A stretch of 12,386 bases of DNA from Candidatus Equibacterium intestinale (GCA_018064305.1 JAGHVP010000232.1:1-12386); one strand, 5' to 3'; positions 1 to 8,105 are shown, counted from the stretch's first letter. Notes: generated by a model not told the origin, from the letters alone. Numbers and translations are program-made.

Positions 1-2
1 AA

Positions 3-323
3 GGAATCACCGTGCTGGTTGATTTCTTCAGGGAAACTTCTCCCAAGTTTCTGAGCGGCATTGCAAGATACTATCCCCAGATTGCCACCAGCGACCACGA
101 CGCAGGCCGCGAACTGTTCAATGAAAAGCTCCAGCAGAATATCCTCAGGGGGCAGCGGGAAGGAGTTTACCGGAACGAGATAGATGCCGCCCTGATAGCT
201 GGATATATTTCATATTCAATCTTCAGCTATTTCAAGAGATCGGTGATGCACGATGGTGATTTTGCAGCACAGCACTATTTCAGTCAGGTCATTGATTTCA
301 ACCTGAAAGCACTGACAAAATAA
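3..323 (+). CDS. TetR/AcrR-family transcriptional regulator, C-terminal part (5' truncated)
   Basis: The reading frame is open from base 3 and its start lies outside the window, so only about 106 C-terminal residues are seen. The N-terminal helix-turn-helix is missing. The visible part is helical and rich in aromatic residues (FFRETSPKFL near its start, GYISYSIFSYFKRS further on), which fits the ligand-binding and dimerisation domain of TetR regulators. The family call rests mainly on context: the stop codon lies 14 bases before a TolC-adaptor-RND efflux operon on the same strand, and a TetR regulator as first gene is a common layout in Bacteroidales. By family knowledge it would repress its own operon and be released by a pump substrate. 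That role is inferred, because the promoter and operator are outside the window. Confidence 0.7.
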   Translation, partial: GITVLVDFFRETSPKFLSGIARYYPQIATSDHDAGRELFNEKLQQNILRGQREGVYRNEIDAALIAGYISYSIFSYFKRSVMHDGDFAAQHYFSQVIDFNLKALTK

Positions 324-337
324 TCTGATCCAATATT

Positions 338-1702
338 ATGAAACGTACATTATTACTGCTATCCCTACTTCTGGCCGCACTTCCGGTGCTGAAGGGCCAG
401 GAAGTGATGACACTTGAAAAATGTGTCGGCTATGCCTTGCAGAACAGCAAGACTCTGCAGAAGAGCAGGCTTGACCGCGAGATCGCCTCTCAGTCGCGCC
501 GCGAAGTACTGGGAGCCCTCATGCCTCAGGTCAGCGCTTCGGGTTCAGTCACCTACAATTTTGACAAGAACATCGTTGTCATGCCGAACTTCATGAATTC
601 AATGTTGCCCGAGGCGATGCGTGACCCGGATGCAGACCCGTATATGGTGATTCCGATGGGTCTTACCAATGTCTCTAATGTAGGCGCCAGCCTCGTGCAG
701 CAGATCCTGAATCTCTCGCTTTTCAATGCCCTCGACATAACCGAGGCGGCAGAAGGCATGGCAGAGATTGGTGATGACATCAACACCGATGATGTGATTG
801 CGCAGACTGCAACATTCTATTACAACATACAGGTGCTTGAGTATGGCCTGAAGCAGTTCGACAGCAGCATTGCCCTGATGGACAAGACCATGGAGATAAT
901 GACAAGAAACAAGGAACTTGGCATAGTCCGCCCCGTGGACCTTGACCGTATCAAGGTGGCCCGCACCAACCTTCTCTCACAGAAGACCGGTTTCGTGCAG
1001 GCTCTTGAGGTGCAGAAGAACCTCCTTAAACTGAATATGGGCTGCGACATGGACAGCGACATCAATGTTTCACCGCTTGACATAGAGGAGATTGAGAAGG
1101 TCGGCTACCTTGCTGATGTGGCCCTTTTCCAACCGGCAGACCTGGCTCCTGTGCGCCTGATGGATCAGAAGTTGAAGATGAACCAGCTGCAGGTACGCGC
1201 CGCGAAATACGAACTTATGCCTACGCTTACCCTTGTTGGCAACTACAACTACTATTTCATGGCAGATGATTTCTACACAGGCCCGACTTTCCACAAATAT
1301 CCCATGTCGATGCTTTCGCTCAGCCTGAAGGTACCCATCTTCGGCGGCTTCAGCAAAGATGCAAAAATCAAAAAGGCAAAGCTGGAGTATGCAAAGGCTG
1401 AGAGCGACCGCGCGCAGCTGGACCAGTCGCTGCGGATGGCTCATTCCAATGCCGTGATGCAGCTTGAAAGCAACTGGGATGCACTCAACGCACAGAAAGA
1501 AAACATGGTGCTGGCAGAGGATGTCTACACCATCACCGACAACAACCTCAGCCTTGGTATAAGCTCGCTCTCAGACGTGCTGAATGCTTCTTCTGAACTT
1601 ATCAAGGCTCAGATAAGCTATGCCGAGTCACTCCACAACTATATGCTCTCTCTTCTCGAGCTCAAGAAAAACGAAGGTAAAATAAAGGAAATCATAAAAT
1701 AG
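338..1702 (+). CDS. TolC-family outer membrane efflux protein
   Basis: The product is 454 residues, a normal length for an outer membrane factor. Residues 1-20 form a signal peptide (basic MKR, then a leucine-rich core), with mature protein starting near QEVMTLEKCVGYAL. That segment is the typical start of the first OEP repeat (LxxCVxxAL). Long amphipathic helices follow. The second repeat includes the KVPIFGGFSKDAKIKKAK segment near residues 331-348, matching the P-[IL]-F-x-G-G motif of TolC homologues. By family knowledge it forms a trimeric outer membrane barrel with a periplasmic alpha tunnel and serves as the exit duct of the pump. It lies 14 bases after the TetR gene and 7 bases before the adaptor gene, so it is almost certainly cotranscribed. 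The start is the ATG at 338, directly before the signal peptide. Confidence 0.95.
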   Translation: MKRTLLLLSLLLAALPVLKGQEVMTLEKCVGYALQNSKTLQKSRLDREIASQSRREVLGALMPQVSASGSVTYNFDKNIVVMPNFMNSMLPEAMRDPDADPYMVIPMGLTNVSNVGASLVQQILNLSLFNALDITEAAEGMAEIGDDINTDDVIAQTATFYYNIQVLEYGLKQFDSSIALMDKTMEIMTRNKELGIVRPVDLDRIKVARTNLLSQKTGFVQALEVQKNLLKLNMGCDMDSDINVSPLDIEEIEKVGYLADVALFQPADLAPVRLMDQKLKMNQLQVRAAKYELMPTLTLVGNYNYYFMADDFYTGPTFHKYPMSMLSLSLKVPIFGGFSKDAKIKKAKLEYAKAESDRAQLDQSLRMAHSNAVMQLESNWDALNAQKENMVLAEDVYTITDNNLSLGISSLSDVLNASSELIKAQISYAESLHNYMLSLLELKKNEGKIKEIIK

Positions 1703-1709
1703 TAGAGAT

Positions 1710-2756
1710 ATGAAAAAACTCATTGGTTATGCAGTTCTGGTGCTGCTGGCAGCAGGGATGGTGTTTGTCCTGTTCAACAACAAGAAGAAAATTGCCGAAC
1801 AGACTGCTTCGGTGGCTGACGATGGAACAGTCGCTGTTGGCACGCAGCCTGTGAATGTTGAAAATTATACCTTGGAGGTTACTTCCAACGGCCTGACAGC
1901 TCCCGTTAAGGAGCTGAAGTTCGTCTCTGACGTGAGCGGCAGGGTGGTGAAGATATATGTGGAGAACGGGTCGCGGGTGAGCCGTGGCACTCCGCTTCTC
2001 GAAGTGGACAAAGAGTTGCTGCAGGCCGACTATGAAGCAGCAAAAGCAGCATACGAATCCATGGAGAAGAATGTCGGACGCTTTGCCGCCTCGCAGGAGG
2101 TGGGTGGTGTTTCCGACCAGCAGCTCGAAAGCATGGAGACACAGCTTGCTGCAGCAAAGAGCCGCTATGAAGTGAGCCGCCGCCGTCTTGCCGACGCTAC
2201 AGTGAAAGCTCCCATCAGCGGTGTCATAAATATGAAATATGTGGAGCTTGGATCGCTCATTGCGCCGAACGCACCTCTGTTCGACATAGTTGACAACAGC
2301 AGGCTGAAAGTGACCTGCATGCTGCCCGACGGCAAGATTGAAAAAGTTAAGAAAGGCCAGCAGGTGGTGCTTGCACCAAGTGGTTCGTCTGACCGTGAGT
2401 ACACCGGCAAGGTTGGCTTCATCGGGGTCAAGTCAGACCGCGGACTCAACTATCCCGTCGAGATCGAAATTGAGAACGGCAGCGGCTTGAAGGCTGGTGA
2501 ATACATGAAGGCCAGGTTTATCTCAGAGGAAGGCACAACCGGCATCCTGGTGCCCCGCAGTGCAATCGTGGGTGGCCTGCGGTCTTCAATTGTATATCTT
2601 TTCAAAGACGGCACTGCTGTGGCGCAGGATGTTACTCTCGGCGAGATGGCAGACGACCGCGTGGAAGTGCTTTCCGGCCTTGAAGACGGTGATGAAATCA
2701 TTGCGTCTGGCATCATGAACATCTCAGACGGAACTAAAGTCAAATCAATCAACTAG
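1710..2756 (+). CDS. RND efflux periplasmic adaptor subunit (HlyD/AcrA-type membrane fusion protein)
   Basis: The product is 348 residues and links the inner membrane pump to the TolC-type duct. Residues 4-22 are a hydrophobic anchor followed by a basic NNKKK stretch. There is no lipobox cysteine, so it is probably held in the inner membrane by this helix. Next comes a split lipoyl domain (VSGRVVKIYVENGSRVSRG near residues 73-91, second half ATVKAPISGVINMKYVELG near 163-182). Between the halves lies a fairly short coiled-coil hairpin rich in Ala, Glu and Lys. A beta-barrel and a membrane-proximal domain follow to the C terminus. The APISG signature is characteristic of the family. Short adaptors of this kind usually go with HAE1 pumps in Bacteroidetes. 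The gene is 11 bases upstream of the pump gene. Substrates cannot be read from the sequence. Confidence 0.95.
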   Translation: MKKLIGYAVLVLLAAGMVFVLFNNKKKIAEQTASVADDGTVAVGTQPVNVENYTLEVTSNGLTAPVKELKFVSDVSGRVVKIYVENGSRVSRGTPLLEVDKELLQADYEAAKAAYESMEKNVGRFAASQEVGGVSDQQLESMETQLAAAKSRYEVSRRRLADATVKAPISGVINMKYVELGSLIAPNAPLFDIVDNSRLKVTCMLPDGKIEKVKKGQQVVLAPSGSSDREYTGKVGFIGVKSDRGLNYPVEIEIENGSGLKAGEYMKARFISEEGTTGILVPRSAIVGGLRSSIVYLFKDGTAVAQDVTLGEMADDRVEVLSGLEDGDEIIASGIMNISDGTKVKSIN

Positions 2757-2761
2757 AGGAG
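2757..2761 (+). promoter_or_regulatory. Shine-Dalgarno-like ribosome binding site for the RND pump gene
   Basis: AGGAG lies right after the adaptor stop codon and 6 bases before the ATG at 2768. This is good Shine-Dalgarno spacing and supports that start. Most other genes in this window have A/T-rich leaders without such a motif, as is common in Bacteroidetes. Confidence 0.5.
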
Positions 2762-2767
2762 CCGGTC

Positions 2768-5700
2768 ATGAAGATATCAGATCTATCAATCAAGCGGCCT
2801 GTCTATGTGGCAGTGCTGTTTCTGGTCATAGCTCTGCTTGGCCTGATAGGGTTCAGCTCCCTTCAGTCAGAGCTCATGCCCAAGTTCACCCCGCCTTCGC
2901 TTAACGTGCAGGTGATTTATCCCGGTGCTTCTCCGACAGAGGTTGAGAATTCCCTGACCCGCAAACTTGAAGATGTCCTTTCTGGTCTGCAGGGTGTAGA
3001 GTCTGTGCGCTCATATTCATTCGAAGGGATGTCGATGGTGTTCATCTCGTTTACATACGGCACCGACATCGACAAGACAATGACAGATGCCCAGAACAAG
3101 ATAAACTCCAAGAAGGCTGAGCTTCCTTCGGGAATCCTTTCACCTATTGTGAACAAGATTACTGTAGACGAGAAGTCTGTCATCACCCTCTCTGCCACTG
3201 CCGACCTCGAGCCGATGGACCTGGCCGACCTGGTGAAAGACAGGCTGCTGCCCGACCTGCTGCGTATCCCCGGTATGGCGAAGGTCAACACTGTTGGAGA
3301 GCAGGAGAGGGAGATTCAGATAAACCTTGATATGGAGGCCATGCGCTCGCTGGGGCTTGCTCCGATGCAGGTGCTGGGTGTGCTCCGCGGTGCCAACCTC
3401 GACTTTCCTACAGGAAGCCTCAAGAATGAAGATGCAACCACAGCAGTGCGCCTCTCCGGCAAGCTCAACGATATTGAGACCATCCGCAACCTTGTGCTGA
3501 TGACTCTGCCCACCGGCACCCAGATCCGCCTGGACGACATTGCTGATATCCAGGAGATGCCCAAGGACATCACAAAGATCGCACGTGTAAACGGTAAGGA
3601 TGCGGTGCTTCTCGATATCTACAAGCAGGGCGATGCAAACGCCATAGAGCTCAGCAACTCTGTAAGAAAGGCAGTGGCTCAGTTCGAGCAGGACTATGCC
3701 GACAAGGGGCTTGATGTCAACTTCGTATCCGATACGTCCGACTTCACCCGCGCTTCCATCAAGTCTGTGCTGGTAGACCTGCTGCTGGCTGTGATACTGG
3801 TGGCCCTGGTGATACTTCTGTTCCTTGGCAATGTGCGCAACGCCCTGATAGTGATGTTTGTGGTGCCGTTGTCCCTGATTGGCGCGTTCATCGGGATGAA
3901 GATGTTCAACTTTACTTTGAACCTGATGTCGCTCCTCGGCCTTTCGGTGGTTATCGGTGTGCTTGTGGATGATGCCATTGTGGTGATCGAGAATGTGTAC
4001 CGCCACCTCGAGATGGGCAAGAGCCCGTTGAAGGCTACATCCGATGCGATGAAGGAGATCGGTGTCACTGTCATCACGGTCACCATCGTGCTTATCATTG
4101 TGTTCCTTCCCATTGCACTTACCAAGTCGCTTGTATCAGATATCATGCGTCAGTTCTGCGGTGTGATAGTGTTTGCAATCTTCTTCAGCCTTGTGGCGGC
4201 ACTTACGCTGGTGCCTCTGCTGACATCACGTTTCAGCAGGCTCGAGAGTGTTGGCAAGGACTCTGCAATAGGCCGGTTCCTCGGCTGGTTCGAGGGGCTT
4301 GTGGCCACTTTCGGCGAATGGGTCAGCGGCATCCTCAAGTGGTCTTTGGGGCACAAGAGATGGATTGGCCTTATTGTGATTGCCCTCACGGTGCTTGTCT
4401 GCTCGCTTTTCCCTATGGGATTCATCGGTTTCGAGTTCATGCCTGACGTGGACCAGAGCGAGTTCAATGTTGTGATGGAGATGCCGAAGGATATATCTAT
4501 CGAAGAATCTTCAGCTATGGTGACAAAGGCCGAGAAGTGGCTCATGGCACGGCCCGAGGTGCAGACACTCATCACAAAGGTGGGTTTCACCAGCGGTGGC
4601 AGCGGCCAGGATGCTCCTTATCTGGCGGAAATCTCTGTCAAGCTTGTTCCTCCTTCTGAGAGAACCATGAGCACCTCGCAGGTTACAACTGCGCTGCAGA
4701 AACCTCTTTCCGAGTATCTTGTAAATGCCAAGGTACGCCTTTTCGCAGCGTCACTCCACGGATCAGGCAACAGCGCCGATATCGAATATATCATCTACGG
4801 TAACAACCAGGACTCAGTCAATGCCTTTGCTAATTTCGCACTCAAGGAGATGCAGGGCATACCAGGCACAATCCAGCAGCAGCTTTCATCCGGCAACGGT
4901 ATGCCCGAGGTGGAAGTGGTGGTGGACCGCGACAAGATGTCGGCCCTGGGGCTCTCTCTCGACAATGTCGGCCTCACTCTGCAGCTTGCACTGCAGGGCA
5001 ACAATTCTATGAAATATGTTCAGAACAACCACGAATATGACATCAACATCCGTGCAGACAAAGACTTCCGCAAGACTATCGAGGATGTGTCGTCGCTCTC
5101 TTTCATGAACCAGCAGGGGAGTGTGGTGAGCCTCGAGCAGTTTGCCGAAGTTCGGCTCGGTACCGGTCCCAACAAGCTCGAGCGCTACAACCGCAACCCT
5201 TCAGTAACAATCAGCTCTAATGTTACAGGTATCTCTCCCGGCCAGGCCTCAAGCGAGTTCATGGCAAAGGTTAGCGAAAGGGCTGCAATCTCCGGCTGCA
5301 AGATCGAAACCACCGGTGATATGAAGTCCATGATGGATTCGATGGGTGTGATGGGCGGCGCGCTGCTGCTCTCGCTGATACTTATGTATCTGGCCATGGT
5401 GGTGCTCTACAACAACTGGACAGATCCTTTTGTGGTGATGTTCTCTATTCCTTTCTCTATCCTTGGCGCAATCATGGCCCTGGCACTTTCCGGCACATCG
5501 ATGAATATCTATGCTATGCTGGGTCTGGTGATGCTGGTGGGCCTTGTGGCCAAGAATGCCATCCTGCTTGTGGACTTTGCCAACGAACAGCTGGCACAAG
5601 GTGCCGATATGGACTCGGCTCTGCTCAATGCCGTGAAGATGCGTACCCGTCCTATCCTTATGACAGCTCTCTCAACCATCATCGGTATGATTCCGGTGGC

Positions 5701-5857
5701 TGTGGCTTCGGGCTCTGGCGCCGAGCTCCGCAACGGTCTCGGCTGGGTCATCATCGGAGGTATGGCCCTCTCCACATTCCTTACCCTGATTGTGGTTCCT
5801 GTGGTGTACAAGATACTTAACAGGAAGAGGGTTGGAAAGATTAAAAATGCCGCTTAG
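2768..5857 (+). CDS. RND (HAE1/AcrB-type) multidrug efflux pump, inner membrane permease
   Basis: The product is 1029 residues, full length for an AcrB-type hydrophobe/amphiphile exporter. It starts with the usual short cytoplasmic segment and TM1 (MKISDLSIKRPVYVAVLF). A periplasmic porter domain follows, then TM2-6 near residues 330-480, the second periplasmic domain, and TM8-12 near 860-1020, a clear internal duplication. Proton-relay residues are present: the Asp pair D401-D402 in LVDDAIVVIENVYRH and the lysine K929 in LVAKNAILLVDFANE, matching the AcrB DD (TM4) and K (TM10). By family knowledge it is a homotrimeric proton/drug antiporter that hands substrates to the adaptor and the TolC-type duct. 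It is the last gene of the operon, 21 bases before the terminator hairpin. The substrate is unknown. Metal-pump (CzcA-type) identity seems less likely because its relay motifs differ. Confidence 0.96.
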   Translation: MKISDLSIKRPVYVAVLFLVIALLGLIGFSSLQSELMPKFTPPSLNVQVIYPGASPTEVENSLTRKLEDVLSGLQGVESVRSYSFEGMSMVFISFTYGTDIDKTMTDAQNKINSKKAELPSGILSPIVNKITVDEKSVITLSATADLEPMDLADLVKDRLLPDLLRIPGMAKVNTVGEQEREIQINLDMEAMRSLGLAPMQVLGVLRGANLDFPTGSLKNEDATTAVRLSGKLNDIETIRNLVLMTLPTGTQIRLDDIADIQEMPKDITKIARVNGKDAVLLDIYKQGDANAIELSNSVRKAVAQFEQDYADKGLDVNFVSDTSDFTRASIKSVLVDLLLAVILVALVILLFLGNVRNALIVMFVVPLSLIGAFIGMKMFNFTLNLMSLLGLSVVIGVLVDDAIVVIENVYRHLEMGKSPLKATSDAMKEIGVTVITVTIVLIIVFLPIALTKSLVSDIMRQFCGVIVFAIFFSLVAALTLVPLLTSRFSRLESVGKDSAIGRFLGWFEGLVATFGEWVSGILKWSLGHKRWIGLIVIALTVLVCSLFPMGFIGFEFMPDVDQSEFNVVMEMPKDISIEESSAMVTKAEKWLMARPEVQTLITKVGFTSGGSGQDAPYLAEISVKLVPPSERTMSTSQVTTALQKPLSEYLVNAKVRLFAASLHGSGNSADIEYIIYGNNQDSVNAFANFALKEMQGIPGTIQQQLSSGNGMPEVEVVVDRDKMSALGLSLDNVGLTLQLALQGNNSMKYVQNNHEYDINIRADKDFRKTIEDVSSLSFMNQQGSVVSLEQFAEVRLGTGPNKLERYNRNPSVTISSNVTGISPGQASSEFMAKVSERAAISGCKIETTGDMKSMMDSMGVMGGALLLSLILMYLAMVVLYNNWTDPFVVMFSIPFSILGAIMALALSGTSMNIYAMLGLVMLVGLVAKNAILLVDFANEQLAQGADMDSALLNAVKMRTRPILMTALSTIIGMIPVAVASGSGAELRNGLGWVIIGGMALSTFLTLIVVPVVYKILNRKRVGKIKNAA

Positions 5858-5877
5858 CGGTATGGATTTATTTGATT

Positions 5878-5911
5878 GGCGGTCCGAATTATTGCGGACC
5901 GCCTTTTTTTT
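5878..5911 (+). terminator. Rho-independent terminator of the efflux operon
   Basis: The 9-bp stem GGCGGTCCG (5878-5886) pairs perfectly with CGGACCGCC (5895-5903) around an 8-base loop. Eight T residues follow directly (5904-5911). It begins 21 bases after the pump stop codon. This is the only textbook intrinsic terminator in the window. Confidence 0.93.
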
Positions 5912-5921
5912 GTTAGATTTG
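5892..5921 (+). promoter_or_regulatory. Candidate Bacteroidetes promoter (-33/-7) for the adenine deaminase remnant and downstream genes
   Basis: TTG at 5892-5894 is followed after exactly 19 bases by TAGATTTG at 5914-5921, which matches the Bacteroidetes -7 consensus TAnnTTTG with the expected spacing to a -33 TTG/TTTG. The -33 element lies in the loop of the upstream terminator and the -7 element begins just after its T-tract. The implied transcription start is only a few bases before the ATG at 5930, so the leader would be very short. This is pattern matching only. Confidence 0.45.
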
Positions 5922-5929
5922 TTCTCACT

Positions 5930-6337
5930 ATGAAGATCAACGGACAATTCGTAGACCTGGACAGGTCTGAAATCTACCCTGCGGAGGTAGTTGTGGAAAA
6001 TGGAGTGTCTGAGCTCAAGGCTGGCAAGGCAGATATCATCAACAGTTTCGTCCAGAATTTCGTTTCGCCAGAACAGCTTGAAATACATGTCGGAACCGAG
6101 ACTGTCAAGGTGATTGGTGCAACAGACGGCTCGCTGCTCACTGATGAGCTGCTAGACGAGGTGGGGGAGGCATACGCCGAACTTACACGCTTCGCACGTT
6201 CTCTCGGATCTTGCTTGAAGGCGCCTTATATGACCATGTCGTTCATGAGCTTGTTGGTGATACCCAGCCTGAAACTGTCTGACCTTGGTCTGTTCGACGG
6301 CAATAAGTTCTCATTCACTGAAATAGAATGCCGGTAA
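5930..6337 (+). CDS. ade: Internally deleted adenine deaminase remnant (intact short ORF)
   Basis: The ORF encodes 135 residues. Adenine deaminase, an amidohydrolase converting adenine to hypoxanthine, is usually about 540-590. From remembered family sequences three pieces match. Residues 3-25 (INGQFVDLDRSEIYPAEVVV) look like the N-terminal strand region. Residues 26-75, with VIGATDGSLLTDELL, look like the start of the C-terminal domain (usual form VIxAxDGxLLT). Residues 76-130 match the extreme C terminus (APYMTMSFMSLLVIP, LSDLGLFDGNKFSF). Missing are the whole metal-binding TIM barrel and the later segment with the conserved HDSHN region, so it cannot be an active deaminase. Both junctions keep the frame. 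The ATG at 5930 is preferred to an in-frame TTG at 5876 inside the terminator stem. Its last 10 bases overlap the next gene. It could be a decaying pseudogene or a retained leader ORF. Confidence 0.75.
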   Translation: MKINGQFVDLDRSEIYPAEVVVENGVSELKAGKADIINSFVQNFVSPEQLEIHVGTETVKVIGATDGSLLTDELLDEVGEAYAELTRFARSLGSCLKAPYMTMSFMSLLVIPSLKLSDLGLFDGNKFSFTEIECR

Positions 6338-7188
6338 AAAGCTTTGACATAAAGTTCGGCCTGGTTTTCGGCGCATGCCTGTTTGCGCTGGGGCTGGTGC
6401 TGCAGCTGCTGATCGGCCCGGTAGATTGGTCTGTGCTGCACTGCCCGTGGAACCTTGTCACGCTTGCAGCCATGGTAGCTGTATTGCTTGTCCTGCACTT
6501 TTTCCGTGACAGGAAGCGGTTCATACGGTGGCTCAGCGACATGTCGTGCGCTACTGCAGCCTTGCTGTGGTGCGCCGCAATGACAGTGCTGATGGGGCTT
6601 CTGCGCCAGCGTGGTGTATCTGCCTCTGCATGGCCGGGCTTCCACGGCATGACCTCCAACTGGTCTTTCATACTGATGTTTCTCTGGCTTTGTACCAGCG
6701 TGTTGATGGCTCTTTTCCGCCTTTCATTCCCACTTTCATTCTCGGCAAAGAAGATTGCATTCCTGAGCTCCCACCTGGGGATTCTGACAATGCTGGCTGC
6801 AGGCACTTTCGGCAGTGCCGATTTCTCTTCTGCCAAGCTGCAGGTGGAGATAGGACAGACTGTCTGGAATGAAGGTGTTGCGATAGAACTGAAGGATTTC
6901 GAGTTCGAGGCCTATGACGACGGCACTCCGAAAGACTACCGTTCTTATGTGGCGGTGCACATGCCCGACGGCACAGTCGAAGATGCTGTGATTGAAGTGA
7001 ACAAACCTTATTCGCACGGCAGTCTGAAAGTGTATCAGTCTGGATATGATCCTGACAAAGGTGCCTTCTCCATCCTGGAAGCTGTACGCGACCCATGGTT
7101 ACCCGCTGCCTTTGTGGGAATTATGCTCACACTGCTCGGCGCGCTCCTCCGCTTCTTCCGCATTGCCGGTGCTTCTTCTAAAGAATAA
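6328..7188 (+). CDS. ResB-like cytochrome c biogenesis membrane protein
   Basis: The product is 286 residues and strongly hydrophobic. About five membrane segments occur in the first 165 residues (near 8-29, 39-60, 70-92, 110-130 and 142-161). A soluble, probably periplasmic domain covers about residues 165-255, and a final membrane segment lies near 258-278. The periplasmic part ends in VNKPYSHGSLKVYQSGYD, which fits the ResB signature (VNxPxxxxGxxxYQxGY). By family knowledge ResB works with CcsA/ResC to deliver haem to apocytochrome c. In Bacteroidetes, ResB-like genes of this size commonly sit beside ccsA and nitrite reductase genes. Here no CcsA, NrfA or CxxCH-containing protein is in view. 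The ATG at 6328 overlaps the upstream ORF by 10 bases, suggesting translational coupling. The family call is fairly sure; haem handling in this context is inferred. Confidence 0.75.
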   Translation: MPVKSFDIKFGLVFGACLFALGLVLQLLIGPVDWSVLHCPWNLVTLAAMVAVLLVLHFFRDRKRFIRWLSDMSCATAALLWCAAMTVLMGLLRQRGVSASAWPGFHGMTSNWSFILMFLWLCTSVLMALFRLSFPLSFSAKKIAFLSSHLGILTMLAAGTFGSADFSSAKLQVEIGQTVWNEGVAIELKDFEFEAYDDGTPKDYRSYVAVHMPDGTVEDAVIEVNKPYSHGSLKVYQSGYDPDKGAFSILEAVRDPWLPAAFVGIMLTLLGALLRFFRIAGASSKE

Positions 7189-7247
7189 CCGGGTATTTTT
7201 TGTAAGAATCTCGCCTCCGGCGCATTTATATTAGAAACAACCTTTTT

Positions 7248-8096
7248 ATGAAGAACTTGAGATTTATCCTGACACTTGCCCTGGCTCTGCTTGGAGCGGA
7301 CCTTCATGCCCAGGGCATCCACACAATCGACCTGAAGACAGGGGCGACTTTCAACTCTTTCATCTATGACGGTGATGTGTCTGCGTTAAGGGGAACTGCC
7401 TATGGCTACAACGGCGCTATCCGCTACACTTTCTTCTTTGACGGTCATGTAGGTGCATACGCACAGCTCGGTGCGCATAATGCACACGCTTCCGAAGCCC
7501 TCTATTTCGGCACGGCAGACAAGGCCGACGGTGGAAAGTATCTGTACAGGTTTTCAAGCGGTACTATCTATCACAAGGCTCTGGTGCCGACAATCACCCT
7601 GGGTGCGGCATACCGCTTTGATTTCGGACTGTTTAACATCACTCCCAGGATTGGTGCAGGGCTTGCCTGGAACAATTACTGCTTGGAATATGAGAGGCGT
7701 GCCAGAGACGGCCAGACCGGTCCGGAATATTATTTATATGAATATGCTAGAAAGTCAAGCAGCGTCGGGTATCTCATAGATGCACCTGAATCAACGGTCA
7801 ATGTACCTGTATTGCTGCTGGGCTCTTCGATCCAGTTTTCATACTCTGTGGCTGACGATACATCATTTTTCATAGAACCTGGTATAGACTGGACTCCCGC
7901 GCCGATCAACATAGAAAAAACTGTTACTCCGTCGGCCAGGATGTACGAACCGGAGAACTGGGTTGAAGCCGTGGCATACGCTTCCGGTGCCGATCAGTGG
8001 CAGATAGACTACGATTCAAGAAAGACCGAAAAGGTAAGCACTCCTTCAACTCCTTTCTTCTACATCGACCTTGGACTACGCATCAAACTTTATTAG
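7248..8096 (+). CDS. Predicted secreted outer membrane beta-barrel protein, function unknown
   Basis: The product is 282 residues. Residues 1-21 are a signal peptide (basic MKNLR, hydrophobic LALALLGADL, cleavage near HAQ-G). The mature protein shows alternating hydrophobic/polar strands with many aromatic residues, for example GYNGAIRYTFFFDGHVGAYA and ITLGAAYRFDFGLFNITPRI. The C terminus is strand-like and ends in an aromatic residue (FFYIDLGLRIKLY), as expected for outer membrane barrels recognised by the Bam complex. I recognise no specific family; it resembles the many small Bacteroidetes porin-like or OmpW/OmpA-barrel-like proteins. It starts 59 bases after the ResB-like gene and ends 9 bases before a lipoprotein gene, so it probably shares a transcript with the latter. 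The ATG at 7248 precedes the signal peptide; no Shine-Dalgarno motif is evident. Confidence 0.75.
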   Translation: MKNLRFILTLALALLGADLHAQGIHTIDLKTGATFNSFIYDGDVSALRGTAYGYNGAIRYTFFFDGHVGAYAQLGAHNAHASEALYFGTADKADGGKYLYRFSSGTIYHKALVPTITLGAAYRFDFGLFNITPRIGAGLAWNNYCLEYERRARDGQTGPEYYLYEYARKSSSVGYLIDAPESTVNVPVLLLGSSIQFSYSVADDTSFFIEPGIDWTPAPINIEKTVTPSARMYEPENWVEAVAYASGADQWQIDYDSRKTEKVSTPSTPFFYIDLGLRIKLY

Positions 8097-8105
8097 AAGA
8101 ACGCT

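Noticed and set aside
3140..4006. A 288-codon open frame on the - strand
   Set aside because: It is antisense to the RND pump, and its product is rich in His and Gln in the way typical of reverse-complement artefacts. The + strand has clear proton-relay motifs.
5876..5929. An upstream TTG start that would lengthen the adenine deaminase remnant by 18 residues
   Set aside because: It would begin inside the terminator stem, and the added residues do not match the family's N terminus. The ATG at 5930 fits.
7189..7247. A terminator or promoter in front of the beta-barrel gene
   Set aside because: There is a T-run (about 7195-7201), a 4-bp CGCC/GGCG hairpin (7212-7222) and a TATATTAG sequence (7227-7234). 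None matches a canonical terminator, and the -33/-7 spacing is too long (24 bases), so I do not call either.
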